A stretch of 56,440 nucleotides of DNA from Gammaproteobacteria bacterium (GTDB lineage Bacteria > Pseudomonadota > Gammaproteobacteria > Pseudomonadales > Azotimanducaceae): assembly GCA_028820495.1 (NCBI GenBank), contig JAPPIX010000042.1, positions 21,490 to 77,929 of the forward strand. The letters are read 5' to 3'. Below the pieces are notes generated by a model that saw only the letters and a list, made by a program, of their open reading frames with translations, did not search any database and was not told the DNA's origin. The position numbers and the translations under genes are program-made. How positions within the stretch are numbered: the stretch's first letter is position 1; every line of letters starts with the position of its first letter. Below, piece by piece: positions 1 through 6,424 of this stretch.

Positions 1-1047
1 CCCAATCGGGGCCGCCTGTGTGTATTCGGTGGGGGGGCCCCCCCCGCTCCGGGTATCCCGCTGGATTCTGACGGAGCGAGGGCGTCCCGCCCTCGATTTG
101 AAATCCTCCACGGCGTCGGCGACCACGCTGGCTTCGCCGCCGGAGCAGCACAGGACGCCGATCCGCGGCCCGTCGATGGGGCCGTGGACGTGCAGCACCT
201 TGAGGGCTTCCAGGAATTCGGGAATGCCCGTGGCGCGGGCGAAGCCCAGCCGCTGGAGAAAGGCGTTGGCACCGGCAGCGGAGCCGGCGATGGAGGCCGT
301 GTGGCTGAGCGTCGCCGCTTGGCCGCGGGCCGAGCGTCCGGCCTTCATCACCACGACCGGCACCCGGCGCTCTCGGGCGAGGCGAGACAGCGCCTCGAAG
401 CCGACGATGCTGTCGAACCCTTCAACGTGCAGGCCCAAGGCGCTGACGCGCTCATCGTCCAGCAGTGCGGTGGCCAAGGCCGATACGCCGAGTTGCGCTT
501 GATTGCCCGCCGTCGCCACATAGGCGATGGGTAGCCCCCGCTGCTGCATGGTCAGGCTGATGGCGATGTTGGAGGACTGGGTGATGATGGCAACCCCCCG
601 GCCATCCGCCGGAAGGCGCTGCCCACCGTGCTGGTCGGGCCACAGCGGCACGCCGTCGGCCAGGTTGAGCAGGCCGTAGCAGTTGGGGCCGACCAACGGC
701 ATGGTGCCCGCGGCCTGCAGCAGTTCTCGTTGCAGCGCGGCGCCGTCGCTGGCTTCCTGAAAGCCCGACGCGTAGCAGATGGCGCCCCCTGCGCCCCCCT
801 GGGAAAGCGCCGCCACGGCCTCGATTGCGGCGTGGCGGTTGACGCCCACGAAGGCCGCGTCCGGCGCTTGGGGCAAGTCCTCTATGGTGCGGAAGGCGCG
901 CCGTCCGGCCACTTCTTTGCGCTGCGGGTGAACCGGCCAGACTTCGCCACTGAAGGCCATGCGATCGCACTGCTCCACGACCCGGGCCGCGGCGAGGCCG
1001 CCGATGACGGCGATGCTCTTGGGGCGCAGCAGGCGGTTCAGATCCAT
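1..1047 (-). CDS. ADP-forming acyl-CoA synthetase / CoA ligase family protein, partial (runs off window start)
   Basis: The reading frame opens at an ATG at 1047 and stays open to base 1. The N-terminus (MDLNRLLRPKSIAVIGG) is the Rossmann-type CoA-binding domain of the acetyl-CoA synthetase (ADP-forming)/succinyl-CoA ligase-like family. It is followed by the ligase-CoA flavodoxin-like part (VGPNCYGLLNL near residue 120; ITQSSNIA near 155; LSHTASIAGS near 247). This family makes acyl-CoA from an acid, CoA and ATP; a C-terminal ATP-grasp domain would normally follow. The gene lies 16 bp after the acyl-CoA dehydrogenase, so the two probably form an operon. Odd: from about residue 315 family similarity stops and the frame runs through a copy of the dispersed hairpin repeat (77-96) and G/C homopolymers, so the gene may be truncated by that insertion or continue beyond the window. 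Family assignment is firm; integrity is unknown. Confidence 0.8.
   Translation of the reverse strand, partial: MDLNRLLRPKSIAVIGGLAAARVVEQCDRMAFSGEVWPVHPQRKEVAGRRAFRTIEDLPQAPDAAFVGVNRHAAIEAVAALSQGGAGGAICYASGFQEASDGAALQRELLQAAGTMPLVGPNCYGLLNLADGVPLWPDQHGGQRLPADGRGVAIITQSSNIAISLTMQQRGLPIAYVATAGNQAQLGVSALATALLDDERVSALGLHVEGFDSIVGFEALSRLARERRVPVVVMKAGRSARGQAATLSHTASIAGSAAGANAFLQRLGFARATGIPEFLEALKVLHVHGPIDGPRIGVLCCSGGEASVVADAVEDFKSRAGRPRSVRIQRDTRSGGGPPTEYTQAAPIG
77..96. repeat. Dispersed hairpin repeat (REP-like), copy 1
   Basis: This is a perfect inverted repeat CGAGGGC / GCCCTCG around a 5-base centre, flanked on one side by CGGAG. The same core occurs at 11669-11689 and as a doublet at 35697-35795, so it is a multi-copy element. 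Here it lies in frame inside the CoA ligase reading frame. Confidence 0.75.
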
Positions 1048-1063
1048 CGGGCGCAGCCGCCGT

Positions 1064-2224
1064 TCAGGAACCGAGCGGCCGCAGCAGGTCGCGGCCGATG
1101 ATGTGGCGTTGAATCTCCGAGGTGCCGTCCCAGATGCGCTCGACCCGGGCGTCGCGCCAAAAGCGCTCCAAGGGCAGGTCGCTCATCAGCCCCATGCCGC
1201 CATGGATCTGCAATGCCTCATCCGCCACCCGGGCCAGCATTTCCGAAGCGTAGAGCTTGGCCGAGGCGATTTCGCGGTTGGCCGGCAGGCCGGCGTCGAG
1301 ACGCCAGGCGGCAGCCAGGGTCAGCCAGTCGGCGGCGTCGATTTCGGTGATCATGTCGGCCAGCTTGAAGGAAACCCCTTGAAAGCGGCCGATGGGCTGG
1401 CCGAATTGACGGCGCTCGGCGGCGTGGCCGAGCGCCATGTCGAAGATGCGCCGGGCCCTGCCCGTGCACATGGCGGCCACCGTCAGGCGGCTGGCGTAGA
1501 GCCACTCGTCGGCCAGCTCGAAGCCGCGATGGGGTTCACCGAGCACCTGTGCCGACGACAGGCGGCAGTCGTCGAAGGCGAGGATGCAGTTGTGGTAGCC
1601 CCGGTGCGAGACCGAGGCGTAGCCGCGGCGAATCTCGAACCCCGGCGTTCCCCGATCCACCAGGAAGCAGGTGATGCGCTTTTTCGGGCCGCTGGCCGTC
1701 TGCTCCTCGCCGGTGGCGACGAACACGACCACGAAGTCGGCGATGTCGGCGTGGGAGATGAAGTGCTTGGTGCCGTTGACAATCCAGTCATCCCCGTCGG
1801 CGCGGGCGAAGCACTGCATGCCGCGCACGTCGGAGCCTGCGCCCGGCTCGGTCATCGCCAGCGCATCGAAGCGTTCGCCCCGTGCGGCGGGCAGCAGGTA
1901 GCGCTGCCGCTGCTCGGCGTTGCAACCCATGAGGATGCCGGAGGGCCGGCCCCAGAACACCGAGAGCGCCATGGAGGCCCGGCCCAGTTCGCGCTCCAGC
2001 AAGGTGAGGCCCAGATGGTCCAAGCCCCCGCCGCCCACGTCCTCGGGCAGGTTCGGGGCGAAGAAGCCGAGCTCGATCACCTTGCGCTTGATGGTCTCGC
2101 CGAGTTCGGCCGGCACCTCGCCGGTACGCTCCACAGCCTGCTCGTGGGGGTAAAGCTCCCGCTCCACGAAGGCGCGCACCGTGTCCACCACCAGTTGCTG
2201 CTCGCTTGTCAGTGCGAAGTCCAA
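1064..2224 (-). CDS. Acyl-CoA dehydrogenase
   Basis: This is a full-length 386-residue flavoprotein of the acyl-CoA dehydrogenase family, which oxidises acyl-CoA to enoyl-CoA in beta-oxidation-type pathways using FAD. The N-terminal helical domain contains LPEDVGGGGLD. The middle beta domain has the signature AMTEPGAGSDV and WIVNGTKHFIS. The C-terminal domain ends in QIHGGMGLMSD, RDARVERIWDGTSEIQR. At the position where medium-chain enzymes carry the catalytic glutamate (YEGT), this protein has Asp366 (WDGT); either aspartate serves as base or the base lies elsewhere, as in some subfamilies. It lies 16 bp upstream of the CoA ligase on the same strand, which suggests a shared acyl-CoA pathway. 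The substrate cannot be told from sequence. Confidence 0.92.
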   Translation of the reverse strand: MDFALTSEQQLVVDTVRAFVERELYPHEQAVERTGEVPAELGETIKRKVIELGFFAPNLPEDVGGGGLDHLGLTLLERELGRASMALSVFWGRPSGILMGCNAEQRQRYLLPAARGERFDALAMTEPGAGSDVRGMQCFARADGDDWIVNGTKHFISHADIADFVVVFVATGEEQTASGPKKRITCFLVDRGTPGFEIRRGYASVSHRGYHNCILAFDDCRLSSAQVLGEPHRGFELADEWLYASRLTVAAMCTGRARRIFDMALGHAAERRQFGQPIGRFQGVSFKLADMITEIDAADWLTLAAAWRLDAGLPANREIASAKLYASEMLARVADEALQIHGGMGLMSDLPLERFWRDARVERIWDGTSEIQRHIIGRDLLRPLGS

Positions 2225-2451
2225 GTGCCGTTCCCTTTATGGCCCTTGCGTGGCTAGATTACCGCTACTGGAATGGACAGGCCAAGGCGTTTGACGCCCC
2301 GCCAGCGACGTGTTGATGTTCCGCTGAGGTCAGGACGCGCCCCTTGATGCCTATGCTGCCCCAACGGGGACCACAGGGGTATCGGGCTTGGCTTTGGGGT
2401 GACTATCGCGTTGACGGTGTTCCGCCCCGATATACAATGTTTCGAGGTAGC

Positions 2452-2685
2452 ATGAAGTGGTGGAACGCAATCTGTCGGGAACGATGCAAACTGGTCAAGG
2501 AAGGATGTATGCGCGATGACTCGCCTCGGAGCACTTGGGAACTGTCGGAGAGGGGCATCGCGCATCTGGAAAAGTCTGTATCCGAATCGCCAGATCCATT
2601 TGTCGAGCATCTGCTTGCCATGCCCGATGTGGGCAACGATGCTGACTTTGATCGCGACCGGTCAGATTCTCGGCGACTCGAATAA
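2452..2685 (+). pseudogene. Possible remnant of a winged-helix (Mrr N-terminal-like) DNA-binding protein
   Basis: The 615-bp gap 2225-2839 contains no complete gene. A frame open from 2344 to 2685 has, from about 2452, the pattern W-x-A-x2-R followed by KLVKEG, then DDSPRSTWELSERG. This resembles the last helix and wing of the winged-helix domain at the N-terminus of Mrr-type restriction enzymes and HNH nucleases, where that domain is about 85-90 residues and is followed by a nuclease. No nuclease follows; the frame ends 40 residues later with a charged tail. I read it as a decayed fragment. The similarity was recognised by eye and needs a profile search. The rest of the gap, 2225-2451 and 2686-2839, shows nothing convincing. 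Confidence 0.4.
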
Positions 2686-2839
2686 GAAACCTCGTTGTAG
2701 TGACTCGCAACGCCAAGCACATGGAGCGGACCGGCACACCCCACATCGACCCCTTCCGAGGAGATTGAGTGCCGATGCGCCGTCCGCACTGTGCGGTTGG
2801 AATCCCGCCCTCACCAATTTCAACGCATAGGGAAACGCC

Positions 2840-4021
2840 ATGAACGAAGTGGTCATCGTCGATGCGGCCCGCTCCGCCGTGGGCAGGAAGGAAGGCTCGC
2901 TGGGCTGGGTGCATCCGTCGGACACCTTGGGCCCGGTCATGATGGGCCTGCTGGAGCGCAATGGGCTGCAATCCAGTCAAGTCGATCAGGTGGTGGGCGG
3001 TTGCATCAACAAGCTCGGCGCCCAGGGCATGAACGTCATCCGCACCGCCTGGCTCGCCCACGGCGGCGTCACCGAGACGCCGTGCATCACCATTGACGCC
3101 CAGTGCGGCTCCTCCCAGGAAGCCGCCATGCTGGCCCACAGCCTCATCAGGTCCGGCATGGCCGACGCGGTGATGGCCTGCGGCGTGGAGAACATGACGC
3201 GGCTCAGGATCGGCTCGGACTCCATTGGCCTGCCCAAGCCCTACGGCAAGCCGGTGGCGCGCAGCTACTTTGAGCACTTCGAGTTCACCAGCCAATTCGA
3301 GGGCGCGGAGCGGATGGCGGAGAAGTACCAAGTGACCCGCGGCGATGCGGACCGCTTTGGGCTGGACTCCCAGTTGCGGGCGGCCACGGCCCAGGACCAG
3401 GGCCGCTTCAAGGCGCAGATCATCCCCTTGGAGGTGCCGGTGTTCGACGACGAGGGCCAAAAGACCGGGGCGACCCAAGCCTTCGATACCGACGAGATTC
3501 CTCGCGACACCAGCTTGGAAGCGCTGGCCGGCTTGAAGCCGGTGGCCCGCGAAGACGGCATCCACACCGCCGGCACCTCCTCGCAGATCGCCGACGGGGC
3601 CGCTGCGGTGCTCATGATGAGCGCCGCCCACGCCGAGTCCTTGGGCGTAGCGCCCATGGCGCGAATCGTGGAGACGGCCTTGGTGGGCTGCGACCCCGTT
3701 CTGATGCTGGAAGGCCCGATCCCCGCCACTGAAAAGCTGCTGGCCGCCAGCGGCCTCGGCATCGATGACATCGACGTCTTCGAGGTCAACGAAGCCTTCG
3801 CCTCGGTGGTGCTGTCCTGGGCCAAGACCGTCGGCGCGGACCTCGCCAAGGTGAACCCCAACGGCGGCGCCATCTCCCTGGGCCATCCGCTGGGCGCCAC
3901 CGGCTGCTTCCTCATCACCAAGGCGGTGCATGAACTGCAGCGTTCGGGCGGCGACTACGGGCTGGTCAGCATGTGCTGTGGGGGTGGATTGGGCACGGGG
4001 ACGTTGGTGCAGCGGGTGTAG
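2840..4021 (+). CDS. Acetyl-CoA acetyltransferase / 3-ketoacyl-CoA thiolase family protein
   Basis: Intact 393-residue thiolase. It has the nucleophile cysteine in DAQCGSSQEA (Cys89), the NEAFA motif, the catalytic histidine in GHPLGATG (about His349) and the C-terminal cysteine motif MCCGGGLGTGT (Cys379/380). All catalytic residues of the family are present, so it should cleave or condense acyl-CoA thioesters. The sequence is closer to the steroid/branched-chain thiolase type than to a classical FadA, but the substrate is not certain. It is divergent from the acyl-CoA dehydrogenase-ligase operon. A half-copy lies at 5190-5794, beyond an intervening toxin-antitoxin pair. Confidence 0.92.
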   Translation: MNEVVIVDAARSAVGRKEGSLGWVHPSDTLGPVMMGLLERNGLQSSQVDQVVGGCINKLGAQGMNVIRTAWLAHGGVTETPCITIDAQCGSSQEAAMLAHSLIRSGMADAVMACGVENMTRLRIGSDSIGLPKPYGKPVARSYFEHFEFTSQFEGAERMAEKYQVTRGDADRFGLDSQLRAATAQDQGRFKAQIIPLEVPVFDDEGQKTGATQAFDTDEIPRDTSLEALAGLKPVAREDGIHTAGTSSQIADGAAAVLMMSAAHAESLGVAPMARIVETALVGCDPVLMLEGPIPATEKLLAASGLGIDDIDVFEVNEAFASVVLSWAKTVGADLAKVNPNGGAISLGHPLGATGCFLITKAVHELQRSGGDYGLVSMCCGGGLGTGTLVQRV

Positions 4022-4116
4022 GCATTCAATCGAACTCCAAGGTTCTCCCTGCCCAGCGGTTCCCCGTTGCGAAGGCTTCCGCGCATGGACTAGTAGACGC
4101 GGCGTGAAGATGCCAA

Positions 4117-4195
4117 TTCGCCCGCCTCGACTGGCGCGTTCGTCGCTACGTTCAGAAACCGGTACGAGTGGCGCCTTGCGCCGACCCGCCCTCGA
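4117..4195. repeat. Degenerate relative of the dispersed hairpin repeat
   Basis: In the 327-bp gap 4022-4348 the stretch near 4117-4130 (CGCCCGCCTCGACTGG) and the stretch 4170-4195, ending GACCCGCCCTCGA, resemble the dispersed CGAGGGCGGGAC element. The second copy also contains the dyad GGCGC-CTT-GCGCC. The match is imperfect, so this is probably an eroded copy. Confidence 0.4.
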
Positions 4196-4287
4196 TTGAG
4201 CGGCTACTCTAGAGAGAAGGTGCGGATCGCGCATCGATGAGCTGATTGGTCACCCTGCCGCCAAGCGATTTCGCCATAGCGCAAATG

Positions 4288-4326
4288 TTGAAAAAGACAG
4301 CACCTAGTGTTATAGATAGCGCACTA
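4288..4326 (+). promoter_or_regulatory. Sigma-70-like promoter and overlapping operator dyad of the toxin-antitoxin operon
   Basis: TTGAAA at 4288-4293 and TATAGA at 4311-4316 are separated by exactly 17 bases, a good sigma-70 arrangement. The inverted repeat TAGTG (4305-4309) / CACTA (4322-4326) is centred on the -10 element and extends as a partial palindrome. A repressor such as the HTH antitoxin at 4716-5033 could bind there and block the promoter. Autoregulation is inferred from the layout and from what is known of such antitoxins. Confidence 0.55.
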
Positions 4327-4348
4327 TGAGGCGCATTCGCGAGGCACT

Positions 4349-4738
4349 TTGCAGACGTTCAAGACCAAGGCGTTCTCCCGTTTTGCCGCTCGTGCCGGGC
4401 TGGATGATGCGGCGCTGTGCGAAGCCGTGGAGCGTGCCGGTGCGGGACTGGTCGACGCCGATCTGGGCGGTGGCGTCATCAAGCAGCGCATCGCTCGGAA
4501 GGGCGGCGGTCGATCCGGCGGATTCCGCACGATCGTGCTGTTTCGCCGAGACGAACTGGCGGTCTTCGTTTACGGATTCGCGAAGAGCGATCGGAAGAAC
4601 CTGCAGCCCGACGAGTTGACGGCGTTTCGAATGTTGGCAGACGAGTACCTTGGTCTGGACCGGGCAGGTCTCGCAGTGGCGCGTTCGGCTGGAGCAATAA
4701 TCGAGGTGAAATGCGATGACGAAGCAATACAAGAGTGA
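4349..4738 (+). CDS. Type II toxin of the RelE/HigB-like superfamily (YgjN/COG4737 type)
   Basis: The 129-residue protein has the pattern of small RelE-fold toxins encoded before an HTH antitoxin: FKTKAFSRFAARAGLDDAAL, then LGGGVIKQRIARKG and RTIVLFR, ending VFVYGFAKSDRKNL. Such proteins usually cleave mRNA at the ribosome. No ATG fits; a TTG at 4349 gives the expected N-terminus, 33 bases after the -10 box, so the leader is very short. The C-terminus overlaps the antitoxin start by 23 bases. The C-terminal half (after about residue 95) is less conserved. The pair sits between an intact thiolase and a truncated thiolase copy, which suggests it arrived by insertion. Toxin activity is inferred from family and context. 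Confidence 0.8.
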   Translation: MQTFKTKAFSRFAARAGLDDAALCEAVERAGAGLVDADLGGGVIKQRIARKGGGRSGGFRTIVLFRRDELAVFVYGFAKSDRKNLQPDELTAFRMLADEYLGLDRAGLAVARSAGAIIEVKCDDEAIQE

Positions 4739-5033
4739 GGCGCTGGCGGCTGCGCATGAGGCCGCGCTCGGACTTGCCCAGGCAGGGCTGATGCGGAAGC
4801 GCACCATGCGAGCGTTCGACGAGATGTGCCTTACGCCAGTGGAGGAGATGGCACCGGAGGACATTCGCGCGCTTCGGCTTCGGGAAAACGCGAGCCAAGC
4901 GGTGTTCGCGCGTTACCTCAACGTAACGACGGGCTTGGTGAGCCAGTGGGAGCGTGGAGAGAAGCGTCCGCGGGGTGCTTCTTTGAAGTTGCTGACGCTG
5001 GTTGAGAAAAACGGGTTGAGCGCGGTGGCGTGA
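4716..5033 (+). CDS. XRE-family HTH antitoxin (HigA/NadS-like)
   Basis: This 105-residue protein has a charged N-terminal part and a C-terminal helix-turn-helix: IRALRLRENASQAVFARYLN, then VTTGLVSQWERGEKRPRGAS. That is the signature of the XRE/HigA-type antitoxins that neutralise and autorepress RelE/HigB-type toxins. It overlaps the toxin gene by 23 bases, implying translational coupling. Antitoxin-second order is typical of HigBA-type operons. It likely binds the dyad over the promoter at 4288-4326. Family assignment is strong; the specific subfamily is less certain. Confidence 0.85.
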   Translation: MTKQYKSEALAAAHEAALGLAQAGLMRKRTMRAFDEMCLTPVEEMAPEDIRALRLRENASQAVFARYLNVTTGLVSQWERGEKRPRGASLKLLTLVEKNGLSAVA

Positions 5034-5189
5034 CGACCCGCACAGTTCGCGATATGGACGACGGGCGAGCGGCGCAGGCGAGCGGCGCGAGGTTGAGACT
5101 TGAGCGGATACTCGGCTCAATGGGGCAATTAGCGAAACCATTTGGGAACCGAAGCCTAATGCCGATCCAACTAGGGTCTGACCATCTCC

Positions 5190-5794
5190 CAAATCATTCC
5201 CTTGGAGGTGCCCTTCTTCGACAGCGAAGGCCAAAAGACCGGCGAGACTCAAGTCTTCGACACCGACGAAATCCCCCGTGACACCAGCCTTGAGGCGCTG
5301 GCCGGCTTGAAGCCGGTGGCCCGCGAAGAAGGCATCCACACGGCCGGCACCTCGTCGCAGATCGCCGATGGGACCGCAGCGGTGCTGATGATGAGCGCCG
5401 ACCGCGCCGAGTCCTTGGGCCTTGAGCCCATGGCGCGGATCGTGGAGACGGCTCTGGTGGGCTGCGACCCGGTGCTGATGCTGGAAGGGCCCACTCCGGC
5501 GACGGAAAAACTGTTGGACGCTAGTGGCCTCAGCATTGACGACATTGAAGTCTTCGAGGTCAATAGGGCCTTCGCCTCAGTGGTGCTGTCCTGGGCCAAG
5601 GCGGTGGGGCCGACCTCGCCAAGGTGAACCCCAACGGCGGCGCCATTGCCTTGGGTCATCTGCTGGGTGCTACGGGGTGCTTTCCGATAACCAAGGCGGT
5701 GCATGAACTGAAGCGTTCAGGCGGGGACTACGGGCCGGTCAACATGTGTTGTGGGGGTGGATTGGGTACGGGGACGTTGGTGGAGCGGATGTAG
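5190..5794 (+). pseudogene. Truncated, frameshifted copy of the thiolase at 2840-4021
   Basis: The region matches the second half of the upstream thiolase (about 3418-4021) almost base for base. The copy lacks the first half, including the active-site cysteine Cys89. NEAFA has become NRAFA, and a one-base deletion near 5608 (GTGGGGCCGAC against GTCGGCGCGGAC) puts GAIALGHLLGATGC and the CCGGG motif into another frame. The first copy-specific bases begin near 5190, just after the toxin-antitoxin unit. It cannot encode an active thiolase and is best read as a decayed tandem duplicate whose 5-prime half was lost. The gap 5034-5189 holds nothing recognisable. Confidence 0.9.
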
Positions 5795-5881
5795 GTGAGT
5801 CTGTCTCCACCGGCGATGAGTAAAGTGAGTCCAACTGGCAACTGGTGGACCAGTGGACGGTTAAGGCCATTGACGTCTTTT

Positions 5882-6424
5882 TCAAAACCTATCCGTTTCG
5901 GGCAATCCCAGAACATCCCATTTCTCGCGAAAGGGAGCCAGCCAACCTGTGCTATAGCGATCGATGATGTTCTTGCCCTCTTCTGTGATCGGCCTGATGT
6001 TGGAGTAGTCAGGTCTCAATCTACGCATGTCGGTGTCATTGCGTTGCTGACCTTGTTTTCCGGGAGTGTTCAGCCACGCACGGTGCGTGTCCCTTAGGCA
6101 ATCCGCCACCACGCTTGATGGCAAGATATGGGATACGGTCGGATCGGATGGTCGCTTGCCGACATCGACAAAGACATAATACAAATCGTCCGCTACCATG
6201 GTTTCGTGCTTGCGTTTCATATGCCAGCCTTTGTCACTTCCGATGTTACGGCGGGTCTTAACTTGGATGGCACATAGCTTCTCGTTGTTCTCGTCCGTGA
6301 CTAGGATGTCCATATTTGGTGCGCCGTCTGGAGCCAAAGCCGCGATCCAGCCTCGTCGCAGTAGCTGGCTGAGCACGTAGTATTCTCCTGCGGCACCCAC
6401 GATTGTCGGATTGATCTTAGGCAT
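5882..6424 (-). CDS. Putative PD-(D/E)XK-type nuclease, third gene of the YhaO-YhaN unit
   Basis: This 180-residue protein has the core of a restriction-like nuclease. GAAGEYYVLSQLLRRGW contains the early glutamate, NMDILV the catalytic aspartate, and IQVKTRR, with its Q-x-K ending, stands for the (D/E)XK part. Glutamine in place of the second acid is a known variant in Holliday-junction and restriction-type enzymes of this fold. The remaining 110 residues are basic and unlike anything I recognise. The start ATG overlaps the stop of the Rad50-like gene by 8 bases, so the two are translationally coupled. Its likely role is DNA cleavage with, or guided by, the ATPase and phosphoesterase upstream; that is inference. 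Alternative: a non-catalytic DNA-binding member of the fold. Confidence 0.65.
   Translation of the reverse strand: MPKINPTIVGAAGEYYVLSQLLRRGWIAALAPDGAPNMDILVTDENNEKLCAIQVKTRRNIGSDKGWHMKRKHETMVADDLYYVFVDVGKRPSDPTVSHILPSSVVADCLRDTHRAWLNTPGKQGQQRNDTDMRRLRPDYSNIRPITEEGKNIIDRYSTGWLAPFREKWDVLGLPETDRF

Noticed and set aside
2495..4234. Long open frame on the minus strand through the thiolase (579 codons)
   Set aside because: It has no family motif, is His/Gly/Arg-rich as expected for an antisense frame in G+C-rich DNA, and the plus-strand thiolase is unmistakable.
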